Translations under genes and position numbers: made by a program
The notes under the pieces: generated by a model
Told to the model about the DNA's origin: nothing
Seen by the model: the letters and a program-made list of their open reading frames with translations, nothing else
The model's database searches: none
Shown: one piece after another, positions 6,711 to 16,063 of the stretch
Numbering within the stretch: position 1 is the first letter of the stretch
Layout of the letters: each line of letters opens with the position of its first letter
Source: Oscillospiraceae bacterium
GTDB taxonomy: Bacteria > Bacillota > Clostridia > Oscillospirales > Acutalibacteraceae
Length of the DNA: 64,000 nucleotides
Assembly: GCA_015066385.1 (NCBI GenBank)
Contig: SVOJ01000001.1
Location: 248,001 to 312,000, forward strand
Reading direction: 5' to 3'

Positions 6711-8267
6711 ATGAACATACTAATCAAAATTGCATCCCGTATCATTGCGGCGTTTCTTTCTGTGGTTTGTTTCTTTATGGGAGTGATCGGTGTGAATAAA
6801 TGGCCGACAAGCGAATCGGTTGAAAACAATATAAACACGGGCAAGACCGTTGTGGATGAAGATGCCCGCTATCAGACCATGACAGGCTTCGGTGCTTCCG
6901 CTTGCTGGTGGGGCAAAGATGTCGGTGCATGGGACAATGCAGAAGATGTGATTGCCCTTTTATATGATGACGAAAAGGGAATAGGGCTGAATATTTACCG
7001 CTATAACCTCGGTGCAGGCAGTGAGGGTGATGAAAATATGTATGTTGCCTACAATCGCACCGAAACATTCCTGAACGAAGACGGCACGCTTGATTTTACC
7101 AAAGATGCCGCCGCTCGGAATGCCCTCAGCATTGCAAAGAAGATTGCAGGGGATGACCTGCGTGTGGTTCTGTTTGCAAACAGCCCGCCTGTAAGCCTTA
7201 CCAAAAACGGCAAAGCCTACGGTGCTCCCGCAGAAGACGGTGCACCGCTTGAAAGCAATATTTCCACGGAAAACTATGAAGCCTATGCAGATTACCTGTA
7301 TGCCTGTGCGGAACATTTTCTGAACGAAGGCTACCGTGTTGTGGATGTGTCTGCCGTGAATGAACCGCAGTATGCATGGCGCGCATGGTACAATGCAGAC
7401 GGTTCATTCTCCTGCAATCAGGAAGGTTGCCACTATGAACCGCACCAAGTGCTTGACCTGCTGAAAGTGCTTGTTGAAAGGTTCAAGTGCAGTGATGTCG
7501 ATAAAAAGGGCTGCAAAGTATCCATGTTTGAATCGGGTGAAATACAGGAACAGGGAACTGTTCCCGCTTCTTACATTGATCTGCTTGTCGGCATCAATAA
7601 GGATAATTATTTCAATAATCGTCCCTTGCGCAAATATTTTGACACCATCACGACCCATGCCTATTGGTCTTCCGCCGAAACAAAAAAAGCAGCCGCCGAT
7701 TATCTGAACGAAAAGTATCCCGATTACAGCATTGCCTGCACCGAATACTGCCAGATGCTCAATGATTGGAACACGGGTGTGCATGATTATTTTGAACAAA
7801 ACGGCGCAACCAACGGACTGACCATCGACTTCGGTATTGCCATGGCAAATATCATCATGGACGATCTGACCATTCTCAATGCCGTGGAATGGAACTGGTG
7901 GACAGGCTGTTCTTACGGTGTTTACACAGACGGTCTTGTGTATCTTGACCGTGATGATCATACCAATCTGACCACCGCAAAGAGATTGTGGTGCCTTGGC
8001 AACTTCTCAAAATTTATTGATGAAGGTGCGGTGCGGATTGCTTGTTCATCCGGCAATGATAATCTTCGCAGTGTTGCATTCCGCAACCCCGACGGCACAA
8101 CGGCAATCGTTTATATCAATGATACCGATTCTGCCATGCAGACCGAACTGCCCGCAGAGAATTACTCGGTTTATGTCACCGATGCAACCCGCGACCTTGA
8201 AAAGGTTGCAAACAACGGCACAATCCTTGAAATTCCTGCAATGTCTGTTGTAACAGTTGTTATGTAA
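6711..8267 (+). CDS. Glycoside hydrolase family 30-like enzyme
   Basis: The 518-residue protein has an N-terminal membrane segment (residues about 3-27) that may be a signal anchor. GH30 features are 'YQTMTGFGASACWWG' at the start of the barrel, 'FANSPPVSLTKNGKAYG', the acid/base glutamate in 'SAVNEPQYAW' (about E218) and the nucleophile glutamate in 'ACTEYCQM' (about E345). A small C-terminal beta domain ends in 'ILEIPAMSVVTVVM', usual for the family. GH30 members cut beta-1,6-galactan, beta-1,6-glucan, xylan or glucosylceramide; the sequence looks closest to the galactanase-like group, but that is inference. It lies 24 bases before the alpha/beta hydrolase gene and five genes with sugar functions follow or flank it. 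Confidence 0.85.
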   Translation: MNILIKIASRIIAAFLSVVCFFMGVIGVNKWPTSESVENNINTGKTVVDEDARYQTMTGFGASACWWGKDVGAWDNAEDVIALLYDDEKGIGLNIYRYNLGAGSEGDENMYVAYNRTETFLNEDGTLDFTKDAAARNALSIAKKIAGDDLRVVLFANSPPVSLTKNGKAYGAPAEDGAPLESNISTENYEAYADYLYACAEHFLNEGYRVVDVSAVNEPQYAWRAWYNADGSFSCNQEGCHYEPHQVLDLLKVLVERFKCSDVDKKGCKVSMFESGEIQEQGTVPASYIDLLVGINKDNYFNNRPLRKYFDTITTHAYWSSAETKKAAADYLNEKYPDYSIACTEYCQMLNDWNTGVHDYFEQNGATNGLTIDFGIAMANIIMDDLTILNAVEWNWWTGCSYGVYTDGLVYLDRDDHTNLTTAKRLWCLGNFSKFIDEGAVRIACSSGNDNLRSVAFRNPDGTTAIVYINDTDSAMQTELPAENYSVYVTDATRDLEKVANNGTILEIPAMSVVTVVM

Positions 8268-8291
8268 TTTGTAAACAGGGGAGAGAAAATT

Positions 8292-9200
8292 ATGAGAAGT
8301 TTTATGGCGGCTTTTTCAAGCGGTGTCATTCGTGCGGTCGGCATGAAAAGAGTATACAATCATGAAAAGACCTGCTCGTTGTATATGTCCTATTGTGCGC
8401 GTATGTCTGCTAAACCTTATAAAATCCCGTCCGGTGTGCGAATGAATGCACAGACGGATTATTACCGCTTTTGCGATACGGACATCATTTATTTGCAGGC
8501 AAAGGACCGCAAGCCGAAACAATACATCCTCTATTTGCACGGCGGGGCATATATGGAGCAACCCGTTGTGTTTCAGTGGAATTTTATCAAAAAAGTTATT
8601 CACGAAACAAATGCGGCTGTGATTGCACCCATTTACAACAAAACTCCGCGACACACATACGAACAGGCTTACACAATGCTCTATGCACTTTACAGAGAAC
8701 TGTTAAAGCATACAGCACCCGAAAATATCATTTTTCTCGGTGATTCTGCAGGCGGCGGTCTTGCTCTTGCATTTGCACAGGATTTGCTCAAAACGGATCT
8801 TCCGCAACCGCAACAGTTGATTCTGCTGTCGCCGTGGGTGGATATTTCCATGTCAAATGATGATATGGATGCTTTGGATAAAGTCGATCCGAATCTTGGA
8901 AAAAAAGGACTGATTACCGTTGCAAAAGCATGGGCAGGTAATACCGATCTGCACGACCCGAAACTGAGCCCCTTGTTCGGCTCCAATGTAGGTCTTGCAA
9001 AAACAGCTCTGTTTGTCGGCACGCGTGAAATGCTTCTGCCCGATTGCAGAATTTACCGTGAAAAGGCACTTGCCGACGGCGTGGATTTTACTTATGTTGA
9101 ACAAGAGGGTGGCAACCACTGTTATCCGTTTTATCCGACCCCCGAGGCTAAAAAGGCAAAAAAACAAATTATAAATCTCATCAATACAGGAAGGATTTAA
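8292..9200 (+). CDS. Alpha/beta hydrolase, HSL-type esterase
   Basis: The 302-residue cytoplasmic protein carries the HSL-family oxyanion motif HGG ('LYLHGGAYMEQP', about residue 81) and the nucleophile elbow GDSAGG with Ser near residue 152. The acid and base are in 'PDCRIYREKA' and 'GGNHCYPF'. Family members deacetylate or hydrolyse short acyl esters. It starts at ATG 8292 behind GGGGAGAG, and the GH2 gene starts 4 bases after its stop, so the two are translationally linked. A role in removing acyl groups from imported oligosaccharides fits the context but is inferred. Confidence 0.85.
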   Translation: MRSFMAAFSSGVIRAVGMKRVYNHEKTCSLYMSYCARMSAKPYKIPSGVRMNAQTDYYRFCDTDIIYLQAKDRKPKQYILYLHGGAYMEQPVVFQWNFIKKVIHETNAAVIAPIYNKTPRHTYEQAYTMLYALYRELLKHTAPENIIFLGDSAGGGLALAFAQDLLKTDLPQPQQLILLSPWVDISMSNDDMDALDKVDPNLGKKGLITVAKAWAGNTDLHDPKLSPLFGSNVGLAKTALFVGTREMLLPDCRIYREKALADGVDFTYVEQEGGNHCYPFYPTPEAKKAKKQIINLINTGRI

Positions 9201-9204
9201 AATT

Positions 9205-12159
9205 ATGGCATTGCAATATCACCGCCAATTGGAAAACATTCATGTCAATACCATGGCACCGCGTGCGTATTTCATTCCCTTTGAAACGCACGAATGCAAA
9301 AACGCAGACCGCGAAAAATCGGAGTTCTTTTATTTGCTGGGCGGCGAATGGGATTTTCTGTTTATTCCCGATGTCGAAAGAGTCGGTGTTGAAAAAGAAG
9401 GCTTTGCGGAACATGTAGTCTGCCCTGATACCATCACCGTGCCGAAGTGCTGGCAGATGTACACCGACCGCAACTATGATCCCCCGCAGTATATCAATCA
9501 GGACTATCCGTTCCCCGTGGATCCGCCGCATCTGCCCGATGCCATTCCCGGCGGTTTTTACAGAAGAAAATTCAACTTTACCAAAAAAGAAAACAAATTG
9601 TATTGGCTCAATTTCGAGGGCGTTTCACCTTGTTTTTATCTTTGGATCAATGATAAATTTGTCGGCTTCAGCAGTGTCAGCCACTCAACAAGCGAATTTG
9701 ATGTGACCGATTATCTTGTTGACGGTGAAAACAAGATTGAGCTGCTTGTTGTCAAATATTGTGTCGGTACTTATCTTGAAGACCAGGACTTTTTCCGTCT
9801 TTCGGGCATTTTCAGGGATGTCTATGTGCTTGAACGGGATGAAAAATGCATCCGCGATATTTTTGTAAAACCCGTTGTCAGCGAAGATCTGAAAACTGCT
9901 GAAATTTTTGTGGATGTTGATTTTACGGCAGATACTACGCTTGCATGGAGTCTGCGTGATCCCGACGGTGCACCCGTCGGACAGCACGGTGTTGAAACGG
10001 GCAGTTTCAAAGTCACTCTCGAAAATCCCGTTCTCTGGAATCCCGAACAACCGAAGCTGTATGAATTTTTCATCACCTGCGGTGAGGAATGTATTTCTGT
10101 TCCCGTTGCAATCCGCCGTTTTGAAATCAAGAACAAAACCGTTCTGCTCAACGGTGTTAAGGTCAAGGCAAAGGGTGTCAACAGACATGATAATCACCCT
10201 GAAACGGGTTATGCTGTTACGGTGGATGAAATGCGCAAAGACCTGTATCTGATGAAACGTGCCAATGTCAACACCATCCGCACCTCGCATTATCCGAATG
10301 ATCCCCGATTTATGGAAATGTGCGACCGTCTGGGCTTTATGGTTGTGGACGAAGCCGACCTTGAAACCCACGGTATGGGCTATAATTACGGCGATTGGTA
10401 TTGGGATTATTGGGCATTCCTTTGTGACGATCCCGCATGGAAGAATATCTGTGTTGATCGTGCTGTCCGTCTGTTTGAACGCGACAAAAACCGCGGCTGT
10501 GTCGTGCTGTGGTCACTCGGTAATGAATCGGGTTGCGGTGAAAACCACCGTCACATGGCTTCTTACATCCGTGCTCGTGATGACCGTGCACTGATTCACT
10601 ATGAAAACGCACATCTTGAATACCAGGCACGGCTCAATAAAGACTTTACCGATATTTCCGACGTAGAAAGCCGTATGTATGCCACGATTGAATATCTCGA
10701 AGAATATCTCAACAACCCCGAAAACACAAAACCGTTCTTCTATTGCGAATATGTCGATTCCATGAGCACAGGCGATGTTTACAAGCATTGGGACGGCTTT
10801 GAAGAAAAGGACAATTACTTCGGTGCCTGCATCTGGGAATTTTCCGATCATGCCGTCAACATCGGCACAAAGGAAAAACCGAAATACCGCTACGGTGGCG
10901 ATTGGGGTGAAGAACCCAATGACTTTATCTGCTGTATCGACGGTCTTGTGTATCCCGACCGTAGCCTTCGCCCGGGTTACTATGACATGAAAAAGGTCTA
11001 TGAACCCTTTGCCGTGTCTTATGCAAATGGCAGTGTCTGCATCAGAAACAAGAAGTTCTACACCTCGAGTGAAGATTTCTGTATGGTCTGGAATATTCAG
11101 CAGGACGGCAAAGAAATTCTGGCAGGCAGAATCGATGACCTTTGCCTTGATGCACAGCAGACCAAAGAATATGTTTTGTTTGCGGATGCCGCATTCACGG
11201 GCAATACAACGCTCAATCTCTCTTTCCGTCAGAAAAATGCCAACGAATGGGCAGAAGCCGATTACGAAGTTGCTTTCGCACAGTTCGCTTTGTCCGAAAC
11301 TGTTATGCAGGCAGACGATACGGTCGTAAATGAAATCAAAGTCGAAGAAAAAGCATTGGAATATGTTGTCCGTGTCTGTGATGTACAATACACGCTTGAC
11401 CGCCTGACGGGATTGCTTACCGATCTTGACAAAAACGGCGACAAACTTTTGACCGAACCCTTGGCAATTGCTGTATACCGTCCATGGCGTTATAACACAC
11501 GCGGTGAGGACGAAACCTGGAATCGTGCCCGTTATGACCGACTTCGCCATAAGTGCTATAACACATCTTTAAAAACCGACGAAAACGGCAATGTTGTTAT
11601 TGAATCTGAGGTGTCGCTTGCCGCCGCCGCCATGCCGCCTGCCATGCACATAAAATTGACATATACAATTAAAAAGGACGGCTCATTGACCGTCTGCAGT
11701 GATGTCAAAGTTACCCACAATGCCCCCGCTTTACCGCAGTTCGGTTTTGTATGGAAACTGCCCGCAGGCTTCGAAAATGCCGAATACTACGGCTACGGCC
11801 CGCATGAATCTTATGCCGAGCGTTGGCAGAGCACACAGTTGGGATTGTATAAATCCACTGTAACCGATTTGTATGAACCCTATATTGCTCCGCAGGAATC
11901 TTCTGCCCGCCTTGGTACAAAATATGCCTGCCTTACAAATGAAAACGGCAGCCGTGTTCGTTTTTATTCAGAAGCACTCAACGGTTTCTCATTTAAGGCA
12001 TTGCATTATACAAACGAAATTTTGCGCAATACAAAGCATCACGATGAACTCGTGCCGCTTGATGAAACGATTGTATCAACATTGTATCGCATCGGCTATC
12101 CGTCTGTTAAGGTGGACGAAAAAGAATTCTCGTTTGCCGTCACAGTGTTGCCGTACTAA
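9205..12159 (+). CDS. Beta-galactosidase-like glycoside hydrolase family 2
   Basis: The 984-residue protein has the five-domain LacZ layout: a sugar-binding domain (about 45-205, 'YWLNFEGVSPCFYLWIN'), an Ig-like domain, the catalytic TIM barrel from about 305 ('KAKGVNRHDNHPETGY'), acid/base Glu in 'WSLGNESGCG' (about 440), nucleophile Glu in 'FFYCEYVDSM' (about 514), and the C-terminal small-chain domain with 'YYGYGPHESYAERW'. No signal peptide is present, so it acts inside the cell on imported galactosides. The length is close to the LacZ norm. It is the last gene of the operon beginning with GH30 and is closed by a strong terminator. Substrates other than lactose are possible. Confidence 0.9.
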   Translation: MALQYHRQLENIHVNTMAPRAYFIPFETHECKNADREKSEFFYLLGGEWDFLFIPDVERVGVEKEGFAEHVVCPDTITVPKCWQMYTDRNYDPPQYINQDYPFPVDPPHLPDAIPGGFYRRKFNFTKKENKLYWLNFEGVSPCFYLWINDKFVGFSSVSHSTSEFDVTDYLVDGENKIELLVVKYCVGTYLEDQDFFRLSGIFRDVYVLERDEKCIRDIFVKPVVSEDLKTAEIFVDVDFTADTTLAWSLRDPDGAPVGQHGVETGSFKVTLENPVLWNPEQPKLYEFFITCGEECISVPVAIRRFEIKNKTVLLNGVKVKAKGVNRHDNHPETGYAVTVDEMRKDLYLMKRANVNTIRTSHYPNDPRFMEMCDRLGFMVVDEADLETHGMGYNYGDWYWDYWAFLCDDPAWKNICVDRAVRLFERDKNRGCVVLWSLGNESGCGENHRHMASYIRARDDRALIHYENAHLEYQARLNKDFTDISDVESRMYATIEYLEEYLNNPENTKPFFYCEYVDSMSTGDVYKHWDGFEEKDNYFGACIWEFSDHAVNIGTKEKPKYRYGGDWGEEPNDFICCIDGLVYPDRSLRPGYYDMKKVYEPFAVSYANGSVCIRNKKFYTSSEDFCMVWNIQQDGKEILAGRIDDLCLDAQQTKEYVLFADAAFTGNTTLNLSFRQKNANEWAEADYEVAFAQFALSETVMQADDTVVNEIKVEEKALEYVVRVCDVQYTLDRLTGLLTDLDKNGDKLLTEPLAIAVYRPWRYNTRGEDETWNRARYDRLRHKCYNTSLKTDENGNVVIESEVSLAAAAMPPAMHIKLTYTIKKDGSLTVCSDVKVTHNAPALPQFGFVWKLPAGFENAEYYGYGPHESYAERWQSTQLGLYKSTVTDLYEPYIAPQESSARLGTKYACLTNENGSRVRFYSEALNGFSFKALHYTNEILRNTKHHDELVPLDETIVSTLYRIGYPSVKVDEKEFSFAVTVLPY

Positions 12160-12166
12160 AAAAATA

Positions 12167-12204
12167 AACCTCTTGCCGCTGCTTCGGCAAGAGGTTTTTT
12201 CTTT
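12167..12204. terminator. Bidirectional terminator between GH2 and ligase genes
   Basis: CCTCTTGCCG pairs with CGGCAAGAGG around CTGCTT, followed by TTTTTTCTTT on the plus strand and by TTTATTTTTTT on the minus strand. It lies between convergent genes. Confidence 0.9.
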
Positions 12205-13894
12205 AGTTGAGCGTTTGTGTCAGACTTATAAAGTCAATTTTATCCATGCGCGTTCGCGGCATTTTATCCAATACGCAGATTTCTCTGGGAACGGAAAAAC
12301 GCGACAGTTTTTCAGCGCAAAGAGTTGTGATTGTCTGCTTGTATTCATCGAGTTTTTCAAGTTGCGCACCGGGCGCAAGGGTGATATACAAACGAACAAT
12401 CGGTTTTCCCTGTTCGTTATAGCCCTGTACGGCGCAATTTTCGTGGATAAAGGGAAGCGGTTCAAGCAGATTTTCAATATCGGCAGGAAATACATTGTAA
12501 CCGGAAATGATAATCAGTCTTTTTCTTCTTGCGATGAATGTAAGAAAACGATCTTCATCCATCTTTGCAAGGTCGCCTGTCAGCACCCATTGTGTGCCGT
12601 TTTCATCCGTGTAAATGCCTTCTCCGTGTCTGCCGTCATCGGTCAGGTATCCTTTCATAACGCAGTCACCCGTAATGGCAACTTCGCCTACCGTACCGTA
12701 CGGCACCTCCTTTTTGTCTTCATCAAGAATTACAATGCGGGCGGTTTCAAAGTCGGTGCCGACTGTGCCGGGTTTTGTGTTCCACAAAATATTGGAGCAA
12801 TCGCAGGCGCTGCATTCCGTCAGTCCGTAACCGGGCATCAGAATGGCAGTGGAACCGTGTGCTTCCATAAAAGTGTTGAAGCGGTTCATGAATTCAATCG
12901 GCACATTGTCGCCGCCGATGTACGCATATTTGATGTGTTGCAGGTGTTCACCCGGGAAATTCGGATGGTCAAGCAATTTGCGATACATATTCGGAACACC
13001 GACAAGATCATAACACGGGTTCTTTTTGAGAATATCAATGTAATCATCCGCGTTGAAACTCATCATCAGAATGCACTTGTTGCCGGCGAAAATGGCGCAA
13101 AGAAGTGTACAGCAAAGACCGAAGCAATGGAAGAATGGAAGTGCCGCAATGTTTGATTTGCTGCCGGGGACATCATCCGAGGGGATCATGAGGGAGAATT
13201 TGTTGTTGATGGCGGCATTGATGTTGGTGGAAGACAACATAATGGTCTTGCTTTGTCCCGTGGTACCGCCGCCGTTCATGTAGAAGCCGACAAGGTCACC
13301 GCTGCGGGAGATACCCTCTGTGGTTTTACCTTGGCAATCGCGAAGAATATCACCGTAGAATGTGAAGTTGCAAGCATCATCTGCGGCTGCAATATGGTCT
13401 GCATTGGGCCGTACGGTCAGTTTGTCTTCCGCTTTTACTGCATACAGTGCAGGAGTGGATACAATTACCTGTACACCCATTGCACCAAGGGTTTTTGCGT
13501 GTTTTGCAAAAGAAAAATCGGGAAGTAAAACACCTTTTGATTTTGTGAATTCAAGTGCAGCGCGCATGGCATCGGACGGAAACATCGGATGCAATAAACT
13601 TGTTATACAGCCGATTTTGTTCAATGCAAAAAGAATGACAACTTCTTCGACTGTGTTTGGTGTAAACAATGTAAACACATCGCCAACCTGAAAATGCAAT
13701 TCTTCTTTGAAGTAGTATGCAAGACTGTCAATATCTGCAAGAATTTCGCTTCGCTGATGATCCGTTCCCATGAATTGCAGAATGGGATAGTCATCTTTGA
13801 TATGCTGTGTGCAGGCAAGAAAGTATTCATAGCAGTTCATATCCGCGTAGTGCGGCAGAATATCTTTCATTGTGTATTGCGGCTTTGTAATCAT
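12203..13894 (-). CDS. AMP-forming acyl-CoA synthetase/ligase, paralog 1
   Basis: The 563-residue product starts at the second ATG of ATGTGTATG (13894), six bases after GGAGG; longer in-frame starts lack an RBS. It belongs to the class I adenylate-forming superfamily: P-loop-like 'MNGGGTTGQSKTIMLSS' (about 215), 'GYGLTECSACD' (about 355), the hinge 'LTGDLAKMDEDRFLTFIARRKRLIIISGYNVFPADIE' region (described here by its TGD and R residues) and the catalytic Lys in 'RTRMDKIDF' near the C-terminus. Such enzymes activate a carboxylate to an acyl-AMP and then a thioester. Paralogs 2 and 3 lie at 14064 and 30280. The carboxylate is unknown; a long-chain or aromatic acid is possible. Confidence 0.8.
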   Translation of the reverse strand: MITKPQYTMKDILPHYADMNCYEYFLACTQHIKDDYPILQFMGTDHQRSEILADIDSLAYYFKEELHFQVGDVFTLFTPNTVEEVVILFALNKIGCITSLLHPMFPSDAMRAALEFTKSKGVLLPDFSFAKHAKTLGAMGVQVIVSTPALYAVKAEDKLTVRPNADHIAAADDACNFTFYGDILRDCQGKTTEGISRSGDLVGFYMNGGGTTGQSKTIMLSSTNINAAINNKFSLMIPSDDVPGSKSNIAALPFFHCFGLCCTLLCAIFAGNKCILMMSFNADDYIDILKKNPCYDLVGVPNMYRKLLDHPNFPGEHLQHIKYAYIGGDNVPIEFMNRFNTFMEAHGSTAILMPGYGLTECSACDCSNILWNTKPGTVGTDFETARIVILDEDKKEVPYGTVGEVAITGDCVMKGYLTDDGRHGEGIYTDENGTQWVLTGDLAKMDEDRFLTFIARRKRLIIISGYNVFPADIENLLEPLPFIHENCAVQGYNEQGKPIVRLYITLAPGAQLEKLDEYKQTITTLCAEKLSRFSVPREICVLDKMPRTRMDKIDFISLTQTLN

Positions 13895-13939
13895 ACACAT
13901 CCTCCGATAAAAGTGTCTTGTTTTGAGTGCAATATCAGT

Positions 13940-13968
13940 ATTGTATTCAAAATATAGTTTGAAGTCAA
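13940..13968 (-). promoter_or_regulatory. Promoter of ligase paralog 1
   Basis: On the minus strand TTGACT (13963-13968) and TACAAT (13940-13945) with a 17-bp spacer. It shows that this ligase gene is transcribed separately from paralog 2, whose terminator lies upstream. Confidence 0.75.
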
Positions 13969-14006
13969 TAGACAAAAAGAAAAAAAACTATTAAAAAATC
14001 ATTACA

Positions 14007-14048
14007 GCAAAAAAGGTGACAACAAGCAAGAATTGTCACCTTTTTTGC
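14007..14048. terminator. Terminator between ligase paralogs
   Basis: GCAAAAAAGGTGACAA and TTGTCACCTTTTTTGC form a perfect 16-bp stem around ten bases. It lies 15 bases after the stop of paralog 2 and has T-runs on either strand. Confidence 0.9.
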
Positions 14049-14063
14049 TGAGCGGAAACTTAA

Positions 14064-15755
14064 TTAAGCAAGTGTTTCGGTCAGTTTTACAAAGTCGATC
14101 TTATCCATACGGGTTCTCGGCATTGCATCCAGCACGCGGATATCTCTGGGAACAGAATAGGAATTGAGAGATTCCGCACACATATCCGTGATCATCTTTT
14201 TGTACGCATCGAGTTTTGCAATATTGCCGTTCTCGGACAAAGTTATGTAAAGACGGACAATCGGTTTCTTGTTATCGTCATAGCCTTGTACAGCACAGCA
14301 TTCATGGATGAAAGGCAAGGGTTCAAGCAGATTTTCAATATCGGCAGGGAATACATTGAATCCTGCGATGATAATCAGTCTTTTCTTTCTTGCAATGAAA
14401 GTGATGAATCCATCTTCGTCCATGCTTGCAAGGTCGCCGGTCATGATCCATCTTTTTCCGTCTTTGTCAATGTAAACGCCTTCATTTTCTCTGCCGTCAG
14501 GCATCAGATAACCCTGCATGACAACTTCGCCTGTCATGCCGAGTTCACCGACCGTGCCGCGGGGAACAGGATTATGATTGTCATCAAAAATGACAATATC
14601 GGAATAAATAAGATCCGTACCGACCGTGCCGGGCTTGTATGCCCAAAGAGAGTTGGTTGTATCGCATGCACTGCATTCGGTCAGACCGTAACCTGCCATC
14701 AGCAGAGCGATAGAACCGTTTTCAGCCATAATGGTGTTGAATCTGTTGAGGAAATCAAACGGAACATTGTCACCGCCGATATAGGCATAGCGGACATGTT
14801 TGAGATGTTCTCCGTAAAATTCGGGTGTATCAAGCAGTTTGCGGAACATATTCGGCACGCCGACAATTTCAAAAATCTTGTTGTTCTTAAGAAGTTTGAT
14901 ATATTCATCCGCATCAAACTTAGGCATCAGAATACTCTTTTGTCCCGAGAACAGAGCACTGAGCAAAACGGCACAAAGACCGAAAGCATGGAAAAACGGC
15001 AATGCGGAAATGTTAGCATAAGTGCCGGCAGGACAATCAAATGCAATAAATGCGGATGTGGCATCGTTAATAGCGGCATTGATATTTCTTGAAGACAGAC
15101 GGATGGTTCTGCTGACCCCCGTTGTGCCCCCGCCGTTCATGTAAAGGGCAGTCGCGTTTCCGTTGCGTCTTACGCATTCAACGGTCTTCCCCTGATTTCT
15201 TTTGAGAATATCACCGAAAAATTCATAGGTGAAGTCTTCACCGCAAGCGCTCAAAGCCTGCTCATTCGGACGAATTGCAAACTTCTTTTCGGCAGGCACT
15301 GCATAAATTGCAGGTGCGCATACAACGACTTTGATGCCCGTTTCCTGCAATGCTTTTGCATGTGCAGGTGTTGCGGCATCGAGAATCAGAATCCCCTTTG
15401 AATTTGTGTATTCCACGGCAGAGCGCATGGCATCCGACGGAAGCAGAGGATGCAGAAGTGCGGCGATACAACCGATTTTATTAAGCGCAAAGAGCATAAC
15501 GATTTCTTCAATCGTATTGGGTGTAAAAAGAGTAAAAACATCACCGGGATTCATGCCGAGTTCTTCTTTGAAGTAATGGGCAAGACTATCCACATCGGAA
15601 AGAAATTCTGAACGCATATGGTCTTTTCCCATGAATTGCAGGATTGCATAGTCTTCCTTGTGGTGCCATGTGCTGGCGAGGAAGTATTCATAAATACTCA
15701 TGTTATTGAAAGCCGGCAAAAGATCTTGCACGGTAAACTGCGGTTTTTTCATCAC
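14064..15755 (-). CDS. AMP-forming acyl-CoA synthetase/ligase, paralog 2
   Basis: The 563-residue product is a clear paralog of the neighbouring gene, from 'KKPQFTVQDLLPAFNNMSIYEYFL' (start region) to 'RTRMDKIDF' at the end. The P-loop-like segment reads 'GGGTTGVSRTIRLS': the usual lysine is arginine, unlike the TTGQSK of paralog 1. The hinge/TGD block and 'GFNVFPADIENLLEP' are intact. The start is GTG (15755) or the ATG directly after it; GGAGG is 10 bases before the GTG. A palindrome, GTGACACTGTGTCAC, lies 105 bases upstream and a related site lies ahead of paralog 3. The substrate is unknown. Tandem divergent copies suggest related but distinct acids. Confidence 0.8.
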   Translation of the reverse strand: MMKKPQFTVQDLLPAFNNMSIYEYFLASTWHHKEDYAILQFMGKDHMRSEFLSDVDSLAHYFKEELGMNPGDVFTLFTPNTIEEIVMLFALNKIGCIAALLHPLLPSDAMRSAVEYTNSKGILILDAATPAHAKALQETGIKVVVCAPAIYAVPAEKKFAIRPNEQALSACGEDFTYEFFGDILKRNQGKTVECVRRNGNATALYMNGGGTTGVSRTIRLSSRNINAAINDATSAFIAFDCPAGTYANISALPFFHAFGLCAVLLSALFSGQKSILMPKFDADEYIKLLKNNKIFEIVGVPNMFRKLLDTPEFYGEHLKHVRYAYIGGDNVPFDFLNRFNTIMAENGSIALLMAGYGLTECSACDTTNSLWAYKPGTVGTDLIYSDIVIFDDNHNPVPRGTVGELGMTGEVVMQGYLMPDGRENEGVYIDKDGKRWIMTGDLASMDEDGFITFIARKKRLIIIAGFNVFPADIENLLEPLPFIHECCAVQGYDDNKKPIVRLYITLSENGNIAKLDAYKKMITDMCAESLNSYSVPRDIRVLDAMPRTRMDKIDFVKLTETLA

Positions 15756-15793
15756 TTTATTTTTTCCTCCGTTTTTTCAATGGTAAAAATGTG

Positions 15794-15824
15794 TATATGT
15801 TTTAGTGTAAAAATAATTTGTCAA
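15794..15824 (-). promoter_or_regulatory. Candidate promoter of ligase paralog 2
   Basis: TTGACA on the minus strand (15819-15824) is followed by weak -10 options (AACATA, ACATAT or CATATA) 17-19 bases on. The palindromic operator is about 36 bases upstream of the -35. Confidence 0.45.
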
Positions 15825-15860
15825 TAAATATTTAATAAAAATGCGCATTATTATTAAATT

Positions 15861-15875
15861 GTGACACTGTGTCAC
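15861..15875. promoter_or_regulatory. Palindromic operator-like site GTGACAC-T-GTGTCAC
   Basis: This is a perfect 15-base palindrome with a 1-base centre, typical in size and form of a TetR-family operator. On the minus strand it continues as TGTCACAATTTAAT. The same TGTCACAATT string occurs twice upstream of ligase paralog 3 (32004-32019 and 32086-32095). The 308-bp gap it sits in (15756-16063) is otherwise AT-rich. It could also serve the divergent esterase gene. Confidence 0.6.
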
Positions 15876-16004
15876 CAATCATTTTACTTGTTTTTCGTCT
15901 GCTTGTCAATATGATTATTATTAAAAATAAAAATTTTTAATATGCTTGTCACGGTAATTATTTATTGTTGGCAAAAAAAGTATGTGAAAGGTGAATTTTG
16001 TTAA

Positions 16005-16033
16005 TTGACATGTGTTATGATTTTTGATAAACT
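16005..16033 (+). promoter_or_regulatory. Promoter of the secreted esterase gene
   Basis: TTGACA (16005-16010) and TAAACT (16028-16033) with a 17-bp spacer, 30 bases before the ATG. Confidence 0.75.
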
Positions 16034-16063
16034 ATATACAAGTAAACAACGGAGGCTTGCATT

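Noticed and set aside
10513-11550. 345-codon minus-strand frame inside the GH2 gene
   Set aside because: Antisense to a clear beta-galactosidase domain with no RBS.
11873-13156. 427-codon plus-strand frame crossing the GH2 end and the ligase gene
   Set aside because: It crosses a strong terminator and two genes on different strands.
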